Shown here: positions 20,871-32,403 of the stretch, piece by piece
How the letters are laid out: each line of letters begins with the position of its first letter
Numbering within the stretch: position 1 is the first letter of the stretch
Assembly: GCF_004664715.2 (NCBI RefSeq)
Contig: NC_051075.1
Coordinates: 35,441,495-35,505,494 of the forward strand
Origin: Peromyscus leucopus
Lineage: Eukaryota; Chordata; Mammalia; Rodentia; Cricetidae
Direction of reading: 5' to 3'
Length of the DNA stretch: 64,000 nucleotides
Position numbers and translations under genes: made by a program
The notes under the pieces: model-generated
The model's input: only the letters and a program-made list of their open reading frames with translations
Told to the model about the DNA's origin: nothing
Database searches by the model: none

Positions 20871-23149
20871 CAAATTGCTGTTAAGTTAATGATTCAACTT
20901 GCCTGAAGACAAGAGAAATATAATCTAAAAATCTGTATGTTAATCATCCTATATCTCATTCATGAAACAAAACTAGTCATTAAACATGAGAATTTGTAAA
21001 CTAAACCATAACTGGCTGCGATTCATTTCAATATGATACAGTGAATGAATTAGACTAGAATATTCATGTCCTGAAAAGTTTTCCAGAGAAGTTACATGCT
21101 CTTTTAATACATGCTCTTAGATTCAGAGAGGAGATATTCATACAAGTTGTGCTTCCCTCCTTGGCCTTTCACATTTTTTTCTTTTACTATTAAACAATTT
21201 GTTAAAAAAAATACTCTGTTACAATTCTCCTTATGATGTTGCTTTAAAGATATTATTTCAAAATTCAGAACTGCATTCATCTCTCAAAAGAATATAGAAG
21301 TATAACATATAGGTACATAGTATATCTCAAATAATTTCTCACTCAAAAAAGAAAGTTTTTATGCCATTGACAGAAATCATGTATAATTATGGTGTTCATT
21401 TAGATATGGAATATTCTAGTAAATATTACAGTAAAATGACTTATAATAAATTAAATAAGTGATTTCCCAAAAGTGATTTGTATTTCTGTTCCCAGATTGG
21501 AGCATGGTGCATCATAGCAGATGAATAGTGGCTAGAACTCTCCAGATTTATTCAGAAGAGCGGTTTTGCTTGAATGGGGATGGGTCCATGTGTATTAATA
21601 TAACTACACTGATGGCACTATTGCAATATAGTTCCATGTGGTGCCCAGAGAATGAGGATTGCTTCCTAAATTTAGTCTCTTTCAGAGTAACCTGTAAATT
21701 TTGCTTTATTGTTTTTTTTTTCAAGTATCACTATAGATATCGTCTTTAAAATTTTTTTGCCAACAGCAGAAAAACTGTAGGCTCCAAAGCACTTAAATTC
21801 CACTAAAATTCAATTTTATTTCTTTGTTGTTGCTGTTATTTGTAGTGGGGGGAATAATTGACTCCTTAGGTGTCCCAGGAAGCACCAAATGTAACAATTT
21901 GAAACAGATATCGTTTACTAGCACCAGGTTTATGGAAACTGCTTAGGGTACCCAAAAATCAGTACTTTTCTATTCATAGTCTTGGTAGTCCTAACAGACA
22001 AGGTAGTTGTATCCAAAAGACTGTGGACATAAGTTCTGAAAGAGAACGTGTGCTTTAAGTCTCTTGTCCAAACTTGGCTAGTGAAAACAAATTAATTCCC
22101 TGCTAGTTGCATAAGAATATTACCTTTGACAATGGGAAGGGAAGCGTGACTTCTCTAGTGTATACTCTTCCTTATTACAGTTTTGCAAAATAAAAATGTT
22201 CTCAATCAGAATAACTGTGCATTCATGTATTTGTAAATTCAGCTGTTCCTATCATAGTTTTGAAGCTACACAGTTATATTCTGTATTTTATAACAGTCGG
22301 TTTAATAGTCAACCAATTGAGAATCACCTCACAGATACAGCAACCCTCAACTGTCGGGTTCACACCTCCAAAACACAAGAATAAAATAAAAATGTATAGT
22401 TTCATGTGCCATATGGAATTAGTGTGTACTCTGCTCAAAGCACCTGGAAGACAAAACTAGATATTTAAAATGAGTTCCGATGAGTTCTCAGTGCCCTGTT
22501 TCCTGGACCATTTTTAGGAAATGTTTAGGTTCTTCCATTTATATTCTTCTCAGATGGCACCCAAAGGATACACCAATTCCACTGTCTGTTCATGTGCATG
22601 TTTCATACAGCTCATAGCCTCTGCTTTGATTTGAAGACAACACTGTGAGGACATCCTCAGCTTTGCTAGCTGCCTTTACTCCCTCTCACATGGTCTCTAT
22701 TATACTTGTACTATCCTCATTTGTCCCTACTCCATCTGCAATTTCCATCTAAATGACCCATATGCTGCCAGCCTATTACTTCACACAGTATCTCCACCTA
22801 TGTACACGTTCCAATGTTTTTATTTATACTAACATTTCAAGATGATTTTTGCTCCTGGTGGACAGTATAAAGAACTATCAAAAGTATTCATCCTAGTCTC
22901 CTAACTCATAAAGTTTCATTCTCATTACCAGATAGGCATAATTTAAAAAAAAAATCTCAGTGCATAGGTAGAAATACTAAACTAATGACAATATTGCTCA
23001 CGTAGTCTTTCATAACACTGAAAACAGAGGGAATCTCTGTTTATGTTGAGTATAGTGAACTTTACCTTTCACAAATAATGCCAAATTCCTTCTTACTTCC
23101 TCTTATTTTACTAATTTAACAAATACTATGTCCTAATCTAAGGCATGCT
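20871..23149. other. Unique AT-rich DNA, about 2.3 kb
   Basis: No gene, RNA or clear repeat. The stretch around 22500-22830 is C/T-rich and might be a worn mammalian repeat, but I cannot identify it. Confidence 0.45.
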
Positions 23150-24020
23150 GCTGTGCTTGTTACCAGAAGTCTCATTTCTTATGAATTCAGTCCTTTCCTC
23201 TCTTCCCTTATTTCCAATGGATTATGTAGTCTTTCTCCCCCTACCTCCCTTCCCCAAACTCATCACTTTATCTTAGCCCCCAAATCCATCAGGCATTCCT
23301 TGGGAACCCTCAAGCCAATCCGGCCAGGGAAGCTGGTAGGCTAACTGCAGATCTTCACACCTTCCTACTCTCCCCCAAATCCAATGTCCTAGTCCCACTC
23401 CCGTTTAAGCAGCAGACCACCTGTTACTCCCTAGCCTCCCACCTTGCCTCACCTCCAGTGGATCATGCATAACTTGCCAAAACTTTCATCCCCAACTCAT
23501 CACTTTATCCCAGTTCCCAACTCTAGCCAATATTCTTTGGAAGCCTGAAGACCACTCTGGCTAGGGAAGCAGCTAGCCTAAGTGTGAATTTTCCACTGCG
23601 ACCTCATCTCCCCCAAATCCAGTCCCCCAAGCCGTACCCTCAACTCTAGCAAACCACCTGTTTCAGCTTCCTCTTCTTTTCTACCTTATCTCCAGCAGAT
23701 CAAGCAGATCTTTTCCAAACTTTCTCGAAACTCATCCTACTATCTCAAACCCCAATTCAAACCCAGGCTTTCTCTGGGCGTCTATCAACCATGCCTGCCA
23801 GAGAATCAAGCTGACCAGCAAACAAGTTGATAAGCTTCAGATCTTCACTCTCTCCATTTTCTCCATATACAACTCTCCAGTCTCATCCCCAGTGCTGTAG
23901 CAGACTTCCTGAGGTAGCCTCTGCTCACTTTCTCTCTCATTCCCAGGGAACTAAGCAGACCCTGGTGGAACACCCCTCCCTATTACCTCTCTCCCCTGGA
24001 ACACCTTACCCTCTTCTATA
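23150..24020 (+). repeat. L1 5' UTR tandem monomers, about 240 bp each, 3.5 copies
   Basis: A C-rich region repeats with a period of about 237-250 bp. The word family TCCAATGG / TCCAGTGG / TCCAGCAG / TCCCAGGG recurs at about 23213, 23454, 23691 and 23941, and 'aactcatcactttatc' variants recur at about 23260, 23498 and 23732. Each unit also has 'cccccaaatccag' and a 'ggccagggaagc' variant. The array ends where decayed L1 body begins. Tandem 5' UTR monomers act as the internal promoter of rodent L1s, so this marks a copy that kept its 5' end. The link to L1 rests on its position and on memory of rat-like L1 5' sequence. Confidence 0.75.
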
Positions 24021-25145
24021 AATTCATTTTACCTGAAACTCCAAGTGTCATACTCCTCAGGATCCCAGAAAATTTTCCTACTGGGAAACACAGTATCCTA
24101 AAAACCACAGAGGTCAATAAACACCAAGTAAAAAAAAAATACCAAATCAACAAAGACAAACCAGATATGACCATCTAGAATTAAATCGTTCCAGACCCAA
24201 AGCACAATTAATAACAGTCAGGGAAAATAAATCTCCTCTAGAGACCCTCAATCCTCCCTCAGTAGGGCCTGAGTATTTCAACTTAGCTGAAGCACAGGAC
24301 AAAGACCTTAAAATAATCTTTATGAAGATGGTCAAGGTCCTTAAACAGGAAATGAGTAAATCCCTTAAATAAATCTATCTAAGCAGCTGAAGGAAATAAA
24401 GAAAACAGTTCAAGATCTAAAAGTGGAAATAGAATCAATGAAGAAAATTCAATCTGGGTGAAATCTGCACAAGAAAAATTTACAAAATGGAATAAGAACC
24501 ACAAAATCAAGACTCATTAACAAAAATACAAAAGGAAGAATAAAGAATCTCAAGCATTAAGACATGTTAGAAGAAATGAATACTTCTGTCAAAAAAAATG
24601 ATAAATCTAAAACACTTCTGCAACAAAACATCCAGAAATCTGGGACACTATGAAAATAACAATTCTAAGAATAATAGGTAGAGGAAAGAGAAGAAACCCT
24701 GGTCAAAGCCAAAGAAAATATTTTCAAAAAAATACCATAGAAGGAAATTTCTGTACCCTAAAGGAGGGGATACTTACCAAGGTACAGGAATATACAGAAC
24801 AAATAGATTGAACCAAAAAAGCAATATCCTTTAGCATATAGTAGTCAAAACTATAAACACACAGACCAAATGAAGATGGAAGGAGGAAAGACCCAGTAAC
24901 ACATATAGGCAGAGCGATTAGAATAGCACTTAACTTCTCAATGGAGACCCGGAAAGTCGGAAATGCCTAGTCAGATGTTCTACTGACTTCAATAGACTGC
25001 AGGTGCCAGCCCAGACTATGATACCAGCAAAATTTTCAATCACAATCAATGGAAAAATAAGACATTCCATGATAAAACCAAAGTTAAACAATATCTATCT
25101 ACAAATTCAGCCCTACTTAAGGTGCTGTAAGGAAAACTCCAACTG
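24021..25145 (+). mobile_element. L1 5' UTR end and ORF1, decayed
   Basis: A-rich text with rodent L1 ORF1 character follows the monomers. The C-terminal domain is recognisable from about 24890: 'ggcagagcgattagaatag', 'acttaacttctcaatggaga', then the CQPRL region at 25007-25030, which is followed at once by a stop and a one-base shift, then 'acattccatgataaaacca' and 'caaattcagccctac'. ORF1 encodes the RNA-binding chaperone of L1 particles. This copy has many stops and frameshifts and is dead. Confidence 0.75.
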
Positions 25146-25381
25146 AAGGAGCTTAACTGCAGGGTCTCCTTTTCCTCATGGCCCATTGGCCATCAGTTCA
25201 CAGAGACAAAGGAACAAGAGTGGTAACGGAGAGCTTTGTATGGCCTGTGAACATAGAGGAAATAGCCTTCTGGGAGACAGCTTCAGTGAGACAGATGAAC
25301 TTTATTCCAGAGTGGGGGGAGATATAAAAGATAGGGAGTGGCTGGGGCATCACCTAATTTGCATTAAATAGCATGCACCTA
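25146..25381. other. Foreign segment inside the L1, left of the LTR
   Basis: L1 text stops near 25145 and resumes near 26041. This segment contains 'gatataaaagatagg' and 'gaactttattcc'-like words that could be LTR signals, but I cannot assign a family. Confidence 0.4.
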
Positions 25382-25734
25382 TGCTGAGAATATACGTTGT
25401 TCCCATTGGTTAATAAATAGCTGATTTGGCCTATGGCAAGGCAGCTTAGAGGTAGGCAGGAAATCCAAGGAGAAAGATAGGAAAGAGAAAGGTGGAGTAT
25501 GGAGAGACAACCAGCCTGACATCCAAGGAGCAACATGCCAGCAGATGGGTAAAGCCAGGAAACAAGTGGCAAAACATAGATTAATAGAAATTGGTTAAGA
25601 TATAAGAGCTAGCTAGCAAGAAGTCTGCCATAGGCCATACAGTTTGTAATTAATATTAAGCTTCTGAATGATTATTTTATAAATGGCTGAGGGACGCCAG
25701 GGTCCAGTGGGACCAGAGATAACTTATAGCTACA
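25382..25734 (+). mobile_element. Solo LTR, cricetid class II-like family, diverged copy
   Basis: Starts TGCTGAGAATA and ends TATAGCTACA. It shares with the 39630 copy the ATTGGTTAATAAATA box, 'ggcctatggcaaggcagctt', 'aggaaatccaa', 'gatataagagctagcta' and 'gccatacagtttgtaatta'. The flanking hexamers (CACCTA and TACTTG) do not match, so the duplication has decayed or the edges arose by recombination between different copies. Confidence 0.88.
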
Positions 25735-26040
25735 TACTTGCAATACAAGTCTTAGTTATCATCTATGGAAGCACGGTCCTATCATAAAGCTCCTGGCACA
25801 ATGTCTAATTACTATACGGACAGCAGGGAACCATTCTGCAGGGAACTGTATCAAGTGTCACACTAGCAATAAATCAGGCATCCAGACCTGGAGACAGTCT
25901 CCAAATAAGGTCCAGTAGAGAACATGGTGCCTCCTGCTGCAAGGAGGAAGTCCTCTGTGTTGATGAGCTTGGACAGAGCTGCCAGGCCATGGTAGACTGC
26001 AGCCTCTGACCATCAGGGCCTCCCAGCACTTAACCACACT
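25735..26040. other. Unassigned segment with antisense coding-like patch
   Basis: Still within the non-L1 insert. The minus strand of about 25858-26043 is unusually GC-rich for the area and is open for 61 codons; in another minus-strand frame it reads AVYHGLAALSKLINTEDF and on through GGTMFSTGP before stops. This looks more like old coding sequence than random DNA, so a processed-pseudogene fragment is possible, but I cannot name a parent. Confidence 0.3.
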
Positions 26041-26102
26041 CAAGAAAACACAAGGAAAAAATAATTCCAGACCAGCAAATCAAAAGAGAGGAAATACACA
26101 CA

Positions 26103-26163
<61 letters not shown>

Positions 26164-26560
26164 CAACAAGAAAAGAGCAGGAATCAACAAACCCTGCTCA
26201 CTGAGAGCTTTCAGTAACAATGGTCTCAATAGTCCGATAAAAAAGATACAGACTAACAGAACAAATGAAAAAATAGAATCTATTTCTGCTGCATTCAAGA
26301 AACACATCTCAACATCGAGGATAGATATCACCTCAAGGTTCAAGGATTGAAAAGATATTCCAAGCAAATGGACCTAAGAAGCAAGCTGGCGTAATCATTT
26401 TTAATATCTCACAAAAAAAAGGACTTCAAAACAAAACTAATCAGAAGAAACAGGAAAGCATACTCAATGCTCATCATGTCTCCACCAAATCCCTTCCTTA
26501 GGGCTGAGGGGACTCCAAGGAAAAGGTGGATATAGTGTTCCTTGCGAATATATTATGACT
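26041..26560 (+). mobile_element. L1 inter-ORF region and ORF2 N-terminus, then 3' UTR scrap
   Basis: A-rich L1 text resumes after the insert. ORF2 start is clear: NGLNSPIK at 26218-26241 and the QETHL endonuclease motif, which carries a catalytic glutamate, at 26296-26310, followed by 'ggattgaaaagatattcc' and 'caagcaaatgg'. Stops and shifts break the frame after that. From about 26480 the text changes to 'actccaaggaaaaggtgg', which resembles L1 3' UTR, so most of ORF2 seems to be missing by internal deletion. Confidence 0.72.
26099..26162. repeat. (CA)n microsatellite in L1 inter-ORF region
   Basis: About 31 CA units, nearly pure, starting after 'aaatacacacactca'. Confidence 0.96.
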
Positions 26561-28517
26561 TCCAGTTGTGTTTTAAGGAATAAATGGAGCCTACAAACAA
26601 GTCAGTTTTCCACAAACCCTAGGCATTTGTTAAGTTTTAAATTAATATATCAATCTGGTATCAGATTAATCAATTTTAAAGTTATTTTTCTCTGAGAGCT
26701 TTGTATTGAAAATAACAATAATAAAATATGAATGCAAAAACTAAATGATGCCTACTGGATAATGGACTTCTGAAAACTATCTTTGTAAAGTTAAAAAATA
26801 TATTATTTATTTAAAACTACAGATATGTATTCTTCCACTCTCCTTTAATATTTTCAAATTATATATGAATTTTAAATAAAAATAAAGTTATACACCAAAT
26901 TGATGATTGCACAGACACACAGGGGTTCTCTGAATTCTTTAGCTACAGGAACAGACTCTAAGTGGGAATATTATCAAATGAAATATAAACATGAGAACTT
27001 TATAACTTTGTTTTCTCTTTATAGAGGAAAGGTTCACTAAAATTTTAAAATACAGAAACACATGAAGGATTAGAGACATGCTTCACTTCGCCGTCATTAT
27101 TTCCTCTTATCCTAGAAGATGTTGCTATATCTACTCAGGTTGTTGGCCATACAGAGGGAAATAATCCAGTTAAAACTTACATTTCTGTAGAAATTATCCT
27201 GTGTATGGAGTAATGAATAAAAAACCAACTCTTCAATTTGGTAGGATAACAGCCATGAATAAAATTTCAAAGGAAAATGGCAAGGACACTATCATAAACC
27301 AAATGACTTTTCACACATGCAACTACATAATGATTCTGAATTCAGAACAGTAGCAGCCTGTACTGAAAGTTTTAGTCCACACATGTGTACAATGTCCATT
27401 ATTGCAGGTGAGGAGCCCAGTTGCTTTGAATGCACAACCATTGTCTGGTTATGATCCCTATAACAATGTGCACACATCAAAGCAGAACTCATTTCAAAGC
27501 CTTTTAGAATTAAATTAAATATCTGAAGCACCACAAAAACACCTTCCTAAAATAGTCCCGGCTTGTTGAACGCCTTTCATCTAATGCCGTGTTCTGACAA
27601 AAAGGTAATCGAAGTTTTCTTGCATGACTTCTCCCTCTCGTATTCATATCATCTTATGGGTGACGCCTCTGTCTGACTCTGGCTGCTTTCGTTATCACCC
27701 TGCACTGTATTCATTGAAACCAAATTTGAGATAGTAAATATTAACCCTGATAGAGAAGATAAGCCTGCCTGCAGCATAAAGTTACATTAAGCTATTTAAT
27801 CAATATATCTTTTATATGTTAAGCTGCAAATCACAGAATGAAGAAACACTACACAAAAAATGAGCATTTTAACATTTAAAAGTATATATGACAATATCAT
27901 GTAGATCTTCTGTACATCATAACACTGGTAGCCTGCATTTGTTTCTTAGCTTTTCTGTGAAGTATCATTTTTGTTAAAAACCAAGAAATACCATGAAAAC
28001 ATACATACCTTTGAATGTTTACTTTGCATTAGAGTCAGATAATCTGTCAAATAAAATTTCTAGCTGCTCATGGAAATTAGCACCAATTAAAAATATTTTA
28101 TATCCTATTGACCAAATATTAGCATCTCCAAAATTTAAAGAATATTGAACCTTTGAACACCTATTTTCAGGTAAGTAATCTATGAATATTACTATAAATG
28201 TATATCTTTAATATAATTAAAATGTGTAAGTCTGAGATATGAGCACAATTTAAGGATATGAAAAAACGTGTGAGTCAAGACCAGAAAATATTTGCTTATA
28301 TCAAAAATGTATACATTATATTAAAAACCAAACATATAAAAATGCATACTCCACATAAATGAGCTTAAAACATAAAGTATTTAATATACATGTGTGTATG
28401 CATTATATACAAATAAATGTATATTATATAGGTGATAATTAGATGGATACATTTAGTTGTTAATCTCTACCATCCTTAAAAGCATGTTGTTGTTGTTTCC
28501 ATGCCAATCAGAAAATG
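26561..28517. other. Unique AT-rich DNA, about 2 kb
   Basis: No gene or repeat recognised. At about 27545-27720 there are several CpG dinucleotides ('gttgaacgcc', 'taatgccgtg', 'taatcgaag', 'ctctcgtatt', 'gtgacgcc', 'tttcgttatc'), unusual for this AT-rich, CpG-poor surrounding. Confidence 0.45.
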
Positions 28518-28562
28518 AAAATATTTATATATATATATATAAAAATTATATATATATATAAA
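28518..28562. repeat. Two (TA)n runs flanking AAAAATTA
   Basis: The arms can pair with each other, giving a hairpin-prone AT tract. Confidence 0.9.
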
Positions 28563-28784
28563 ATATTTTACCTGTTAGGTTTGTTATAGTATAATATTTG
28601 AGTCCTTAATTGACAATAATATCTACATTTCATTTCAGTAGTATTTACTAGCAATGAACCTTAATTGAAATAGGTAAACTAGCCTTTTTTTAAATATATA
28701 ATTTGCCAGTTATTGTTTACAGAGACTCATAAAATCAGTAACATCTGCCCTAATATTCTTCTTCTCAGAATAAATGAAAGCTAT

Positions 28785-29010
28785 CCGGCTAGGGAGTGAC
28801 TAAGATGGGAGTATACTTATCTAGCATGCATAAAGTCTGGTTTCCATCTCTAGTACTGCTCGCTGTGGCTGTGGTGGTACATACAAGGCCAGCAGTCAGG
28901 AGAGGAAGAAAGGAGGGTTAGAAATTGAAGGTCACCCTCGGACACAACTCGAATTCTTGGCTAGGTGAACCAGAGTTCCTGCCTCAAAATGGAAAAAAAA
29001 AGAAAGAAAG
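28785..29010 (+). mobile_element. B4-type SINE (ID head joined to B1 body)
   Basis: The left part 'ggctagggagtgactaag' to 'agcatgcataaagtctggtt' resembles a tRNA-derived ID head. The right part 'gctgtggtggtacata', 'agtcaggagag' and 'gaaattgaaggtcaccctcg' resembles B1. It ends 'tgcctcaaaatgg' plus an A-rich tail with GAAA units. The head-body order is that of B4 (ID-B1). Diverged, so old. Confidence 0.75.
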
Positions 29011-29864
29011 ATTGGGAAAAAGATATATATCATCTCTCAGAATTTTCCTATTTCTGGTGTGACAGTATGGAAAATGTGCACTCACAATTCATGAATAAAC
29101 ATCCACAACTTTGGCTAATGTCATTAATGCCAAAAACTTATTTGAAAATATTAAGATCAAACCTATGATAGGTTGGAAATTAAAAGACATGCTGTGCTCT
29201 CAGTGAGCTTCAAATACAAAATGGCTTTACCTTTACAAAAATGTCAGCATGGAACTCTCCATGGCAGTAAATTAAAGGTGACATATAATATGCCCCTTGC
29301 ATGCAAAGTGTCAGTTCACCAATTAATGACTTACTTGTAAGTGTCACTGAATGCTAATTTTAAATGATTTTAGGATCCTGTACATTTTTATTGATGAATG
29401 TGTCAAGGAGGTGCAAGTCCTGAATAATTGTACAACCACCACTACATCACAAACAAAAGCTTGTAAAGTGAACCTGCAATGTAGAAATATTAAATGTCAG
29501 TTTGGTTTCACTGTCCCATCGTGAATGAATGTCTGGTCCAAGCACTTATGGTACCTAAGCCCTGTGGCATGCTTTACAGCCTATACTTTTAGTTTTTTGA
29601 TATGTTTGGTGTGTTTACGAGCTTTTCAAATACAAAAGAAGAATCATGTGTTGGGAAGCAAGCAAACAAAATATTTCCCAGTTGGTATAAAAACTAGTCC
29701 TGCTTTACTATTGTAATTGTTCTTGCTGGCTTTTCTGCTTATAGAAAAAATAGAATTATGAATTTTCTGTACTCTGGTGTCATAGAAAAAATATATTTAA
29801 GTGGTAATGGACACAAACAGATCCAAACATTACAGAATAACAGATAGTTTTTAAGCATATGCAT
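29011..29864. other. Unique sequence, nothing recognised
   Basis: No gene or repeat is evident; short open frames only. Confidence 0.4.
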
Positions 29865-30245
29865 GTGAAGGCTGATACTGATTGGAAATTTGAAAGAACC
29901 TTGAGTCATCTGTGAGATAAACCTATGGGCATATTTGTGTGGAAGTTTCTAGACTGGTCAATTCATTTGGGAGACTGACACCAAATGTGGGTAGCATCAT
30001 TCTTCACACTGGGATCCTTGGTTGCATGTAAGAAGAAAGTGAGTGAGCACCATCATTCATCACACCATTCTTGCTTGTGGATACAATGTGACCAAAAGAC
30101 TTCAGGCTCCTGTTACCATGACATCTATATGATGGTCCAGTGTACCTTAAACTGACACCCCAAAGAGTAAGCTTTTCCTACCATAAATCGGCTTTGTCAA
30201 GCATTCTGTCACAACAAGAAGAAAGAAAATAGTACAGAGAATTGG
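29865..30245 (+). mobile_element. Old rodent LTR, MaLR-like
   Basis: Matches in order a rodent LTR I know from memory: 'cctatgggcatatttgtgtg', 'ctagactggtcaatt', 'gtgggtagcatcattc', 'gagtgagcaccatcattc', 'gtggatacaatgtgacc', and near the end a 'taagcttttcct' region. The same family occurs reversed at 35148 and 36060 and in part at 31300. Exact family name not assigned. Confidence 0.6.
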
Positions 30246-30299
30246 AAAAAGAAGTGGAATTACTGTGGTGATAGCCCTACCCTGTGTTTCTTGGATCTT

Positions 30300-30654
30300 T
30301 GGAAATTTTTTTTTTATATTTTTTCCATTTATTGAAAGTAGTATCTTTTTCCTCACATAATATAATCTGACTATGGTTTCTCTGCCCCCTACTCCTCTCA
30401 GTTCCTCCCCACACTCCCTTCCAGATCCACCCCCTCTCTGTCTTTCCTTGGGAAACAAACAGGCTTCTAAGGCATAGTAATAAGATATAACAGAGTAAAC
30501 TATAGTAAACTAAAATAAAAACTTTCACACTAGAGTTGGACAAGACAAATCAACAGAAGGAAAAGAGCCAGAGAAAAGGCACAAGAATCAGAGAATCCCT
30601 CGTTCTCACACTGGGGAATCCCACAAAAACACTAAAATTTACATATATTCGTAA

Positions 30655-30713
<59 letters not shown>

Positions 30714-31070
30714 TGACTCACAGAGGCTCTGTGCATGCTGCTTCATTCTCTATGAGTTCATATGTGCTTTGCTCAGTGGATTTAGAATGCCTTGATTTTT
30801 GGTGTCCTAACTCTATCCGGCTCTTACTCTTTCTGCATCCTCTTCCATAGAGTTCCCTGAGCCCCAAGGAGGAGGGATTTGATGGAAACATCTGGTTTAG
30901 AACGGAGTGTTCCCAAGTCTCTCACTCTCTGGATGGTGTCCAGATATGGGTCTCTGTATTTGTTCCCATCTACTGCAGAAGGAAGCTTCTCTGAAGATGG
31001 CTGAGCAGGGCACTGATTTATGAGTATATAGCAGAATATCACTAGGAGTCATTTTATGCTTTGAAGCACA
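30300..31070 (-). mobile_element. Rodent L1 3' UTR, antisense
   Basis: Plus-strand words 'ctctcactctctggatggtg', 'ccagatatgggtctctgtat', 'ttgttcccatctactgcag', 'gaagcttctctgaag', 'gcactgatttatgagtatat' and 'aatatcactaggagtcattt' are the antisense of Lx-type L1 sequence. The T-rich left end is the tail side. A (CA)n tract has grown inside it. Short open frames here are incidental. Confidence 0.78.
30658..30710. repeat. (CA)n microsatellite inside L1
   Basis: About 26 pure CA units. Confidence 0.97.
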
Positions 31071-31299
31071 GGTGTGAAAATGTGGGTCAGAAAAACTGGA
31101 GAATCCCATTAAGAGAACTGAATAGGCTGTAAGGTGAATGTGTGGGGGGCCTGAGTGAGAAGAGAAATGACGTAAGAGCCCTGGCTCACAGGGTTACAGA
31201 GGGAAACAAGGATTGTATCAGGAACCACTGAGTTACATTCTGGCTGAGAATTTGACTGTATTCTGCCTATCTTGACAAGTTGATTGTGGATGAGTCCAA
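31071..31299. other. Unassigned sequence between L1 and LTR remnant
   Basis: Not recognised. Confidence 0.35.
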
Positions 31300-31510
31300 A
31301 ATATTGGGTTGAGTTCCTAGACCTAAAAAAAGGAAGAAAATGAATTGAGTACCAGCATCTAGATTCTGTTTCCCGAATGGAAATAATCTGGCCTTTAGGG
31401 CTTACCATTGTGACCAACCACCCCTCCTGTTGTGAGGCTTATAAACCTTTTCTTTCTTAAGTTGCTTTTGCTGGGTATTCTGTTATAGCAACTAGAAAAG
31501 GAACAGGTAC
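31300..31510 (+). mobile_element. 3' part of old rodent LTR, MaLR-like
   Basis: Recognised by 'gaattgagtaccagcatc', 'gaggcttataaacctttt' and 'cttaagttgcttttgctgg' with 'ctgttatagcaactagaaaa' near the end, the usual end of a rodent LTR family also seen at 29865. Only the right half is clear. Confidence 0.55.
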
Positions 31511-31643
31511 AATACCCAGCACTAGTAAAAAGGGTTATTTTTATCTTATCAATAGGACTTAACAGTTTTGATATACGTATATCAATTATCAACTATGTAA
31601 AATCATTTAGCTATTTTATAATATCTTTGTCTATACATTTTTT

Positions 31644-31797
31644 TTTTTGGTTTGTCGAGACAGGGTTTCTCTTGTGTAGCTTTGCACCTTTCCTGGAACT
31701 CACTTGGTAGCCCAGGCTGGCCTCGAACTCACAGAGATCCGCCTGGCTCTGCCTCCCGAGTGCTGGGATTAAAGGCGTGTGCCACCACCGCCCGGTA
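31644..31797 (-). mobile_element. B1 SINE, near-consensus
   Basis: A complete antisense B1 with few differences from the copy at 46771. It carries the 'cttggtagcccaggctgg' variant. TGTCTATACATTTTTT flanks it (31628-31643 and 31798-31813), a perfect 16-bp duplication partly made of the T tail. CpG sites such as 'gcctcgaactc' and 'accgcccgg' are still present. A young insertion. Confidence 0.97.
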
Positions 31798-31813
31798 TGT
31801 CTATACATTTTTT

Positions 31814-31957
31814 ACACAAATGTATTAAACATAAAGTACCTGGTGTTAAATATTGTAGAAACTTAAATACTATATTAAACTACTAAATATTTGAATCACT
31901 GCACCAACTAGAAGATAACCATGAAGAAATGTTTCATGTTTTTAAGTGATTATCTCT
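31814..31957. other. Short unassigned sequence
   Basis: Not recognised. Confidence 0.3.
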
Positions 31958-32403
31958 TGTTGGTGGACTCTTTTGGGAGATGCCACCCAGATCCCAAATA
32001 AATCACACACAGAGGCTTATTCTTAATTATAAATGCCTGGCCTTATCTTGGCTTGTTTCTTGCCAGCTTTCCTTAACTTAAATTATCCTATCTATCTTTT
32101 GCCTCTGGGCTTTTCCTTTTCTATTCCTGTATACCTCTGTTTCTCACTTCTGTGGCTTGCTCTTTAGCTGGGTCGCTGGACCCTGGAGGCCTCCTCCTTC
32201 TCTAGCTACTCTTCCTTTCTCCTAGATTTCTCCTATTTATTCTCTCTGCCTGACAGCCCACCTATCCTTTTTCCTGCCTTGCTATTGGCCCTTCATTTCT
32301 TTATTAGACCATCAGGTATTCTAGATAGGTAAAGTAACAGCTTCACAGAGTTAAACAAATGCAACATAAACAAAAATAACACATCTTAAAATAATATTCT
32401 ACA
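31958..32403 (-). mobile_element. Solo LTR related to the cricetid class II-like family
   Basis: Edges TGTTGGTGGACTC and AATATTCTACA give TG...CA over 446 bp. Parts align with the 19711 and 54278 copies ('acacagaggcttatt', 'cttgccagctttccttaactt', 'attggcccttc', 'tttctttatta'), so it is a distant relative, longer and with an extra C/T-rich centre. Flanking hexamers do not match. Strand is set by comparison with those copies. Confidence 0.7.

Noticed and set aside
19075..20890. GGTAACATCC left and GGTAATCC right as a duplication of the inverted L1
   Set aside because: The two strings differ in length and the outer edge is not well defined, so this is only suggestive.
23150..24020. Regular repeats considered as a CRISPR-like array
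   Set aside because: Units are about 240 bp, diverged, without a repeat-spacer pattern, and lead into L1 ORF1; the host is a mammal.
31958..32403. TTATCT on both sides considered as a target duplication for this LTR
   Set aside because: Using it would move the edges off TG...CA; the match is likely chance, so no duplication is claimed.
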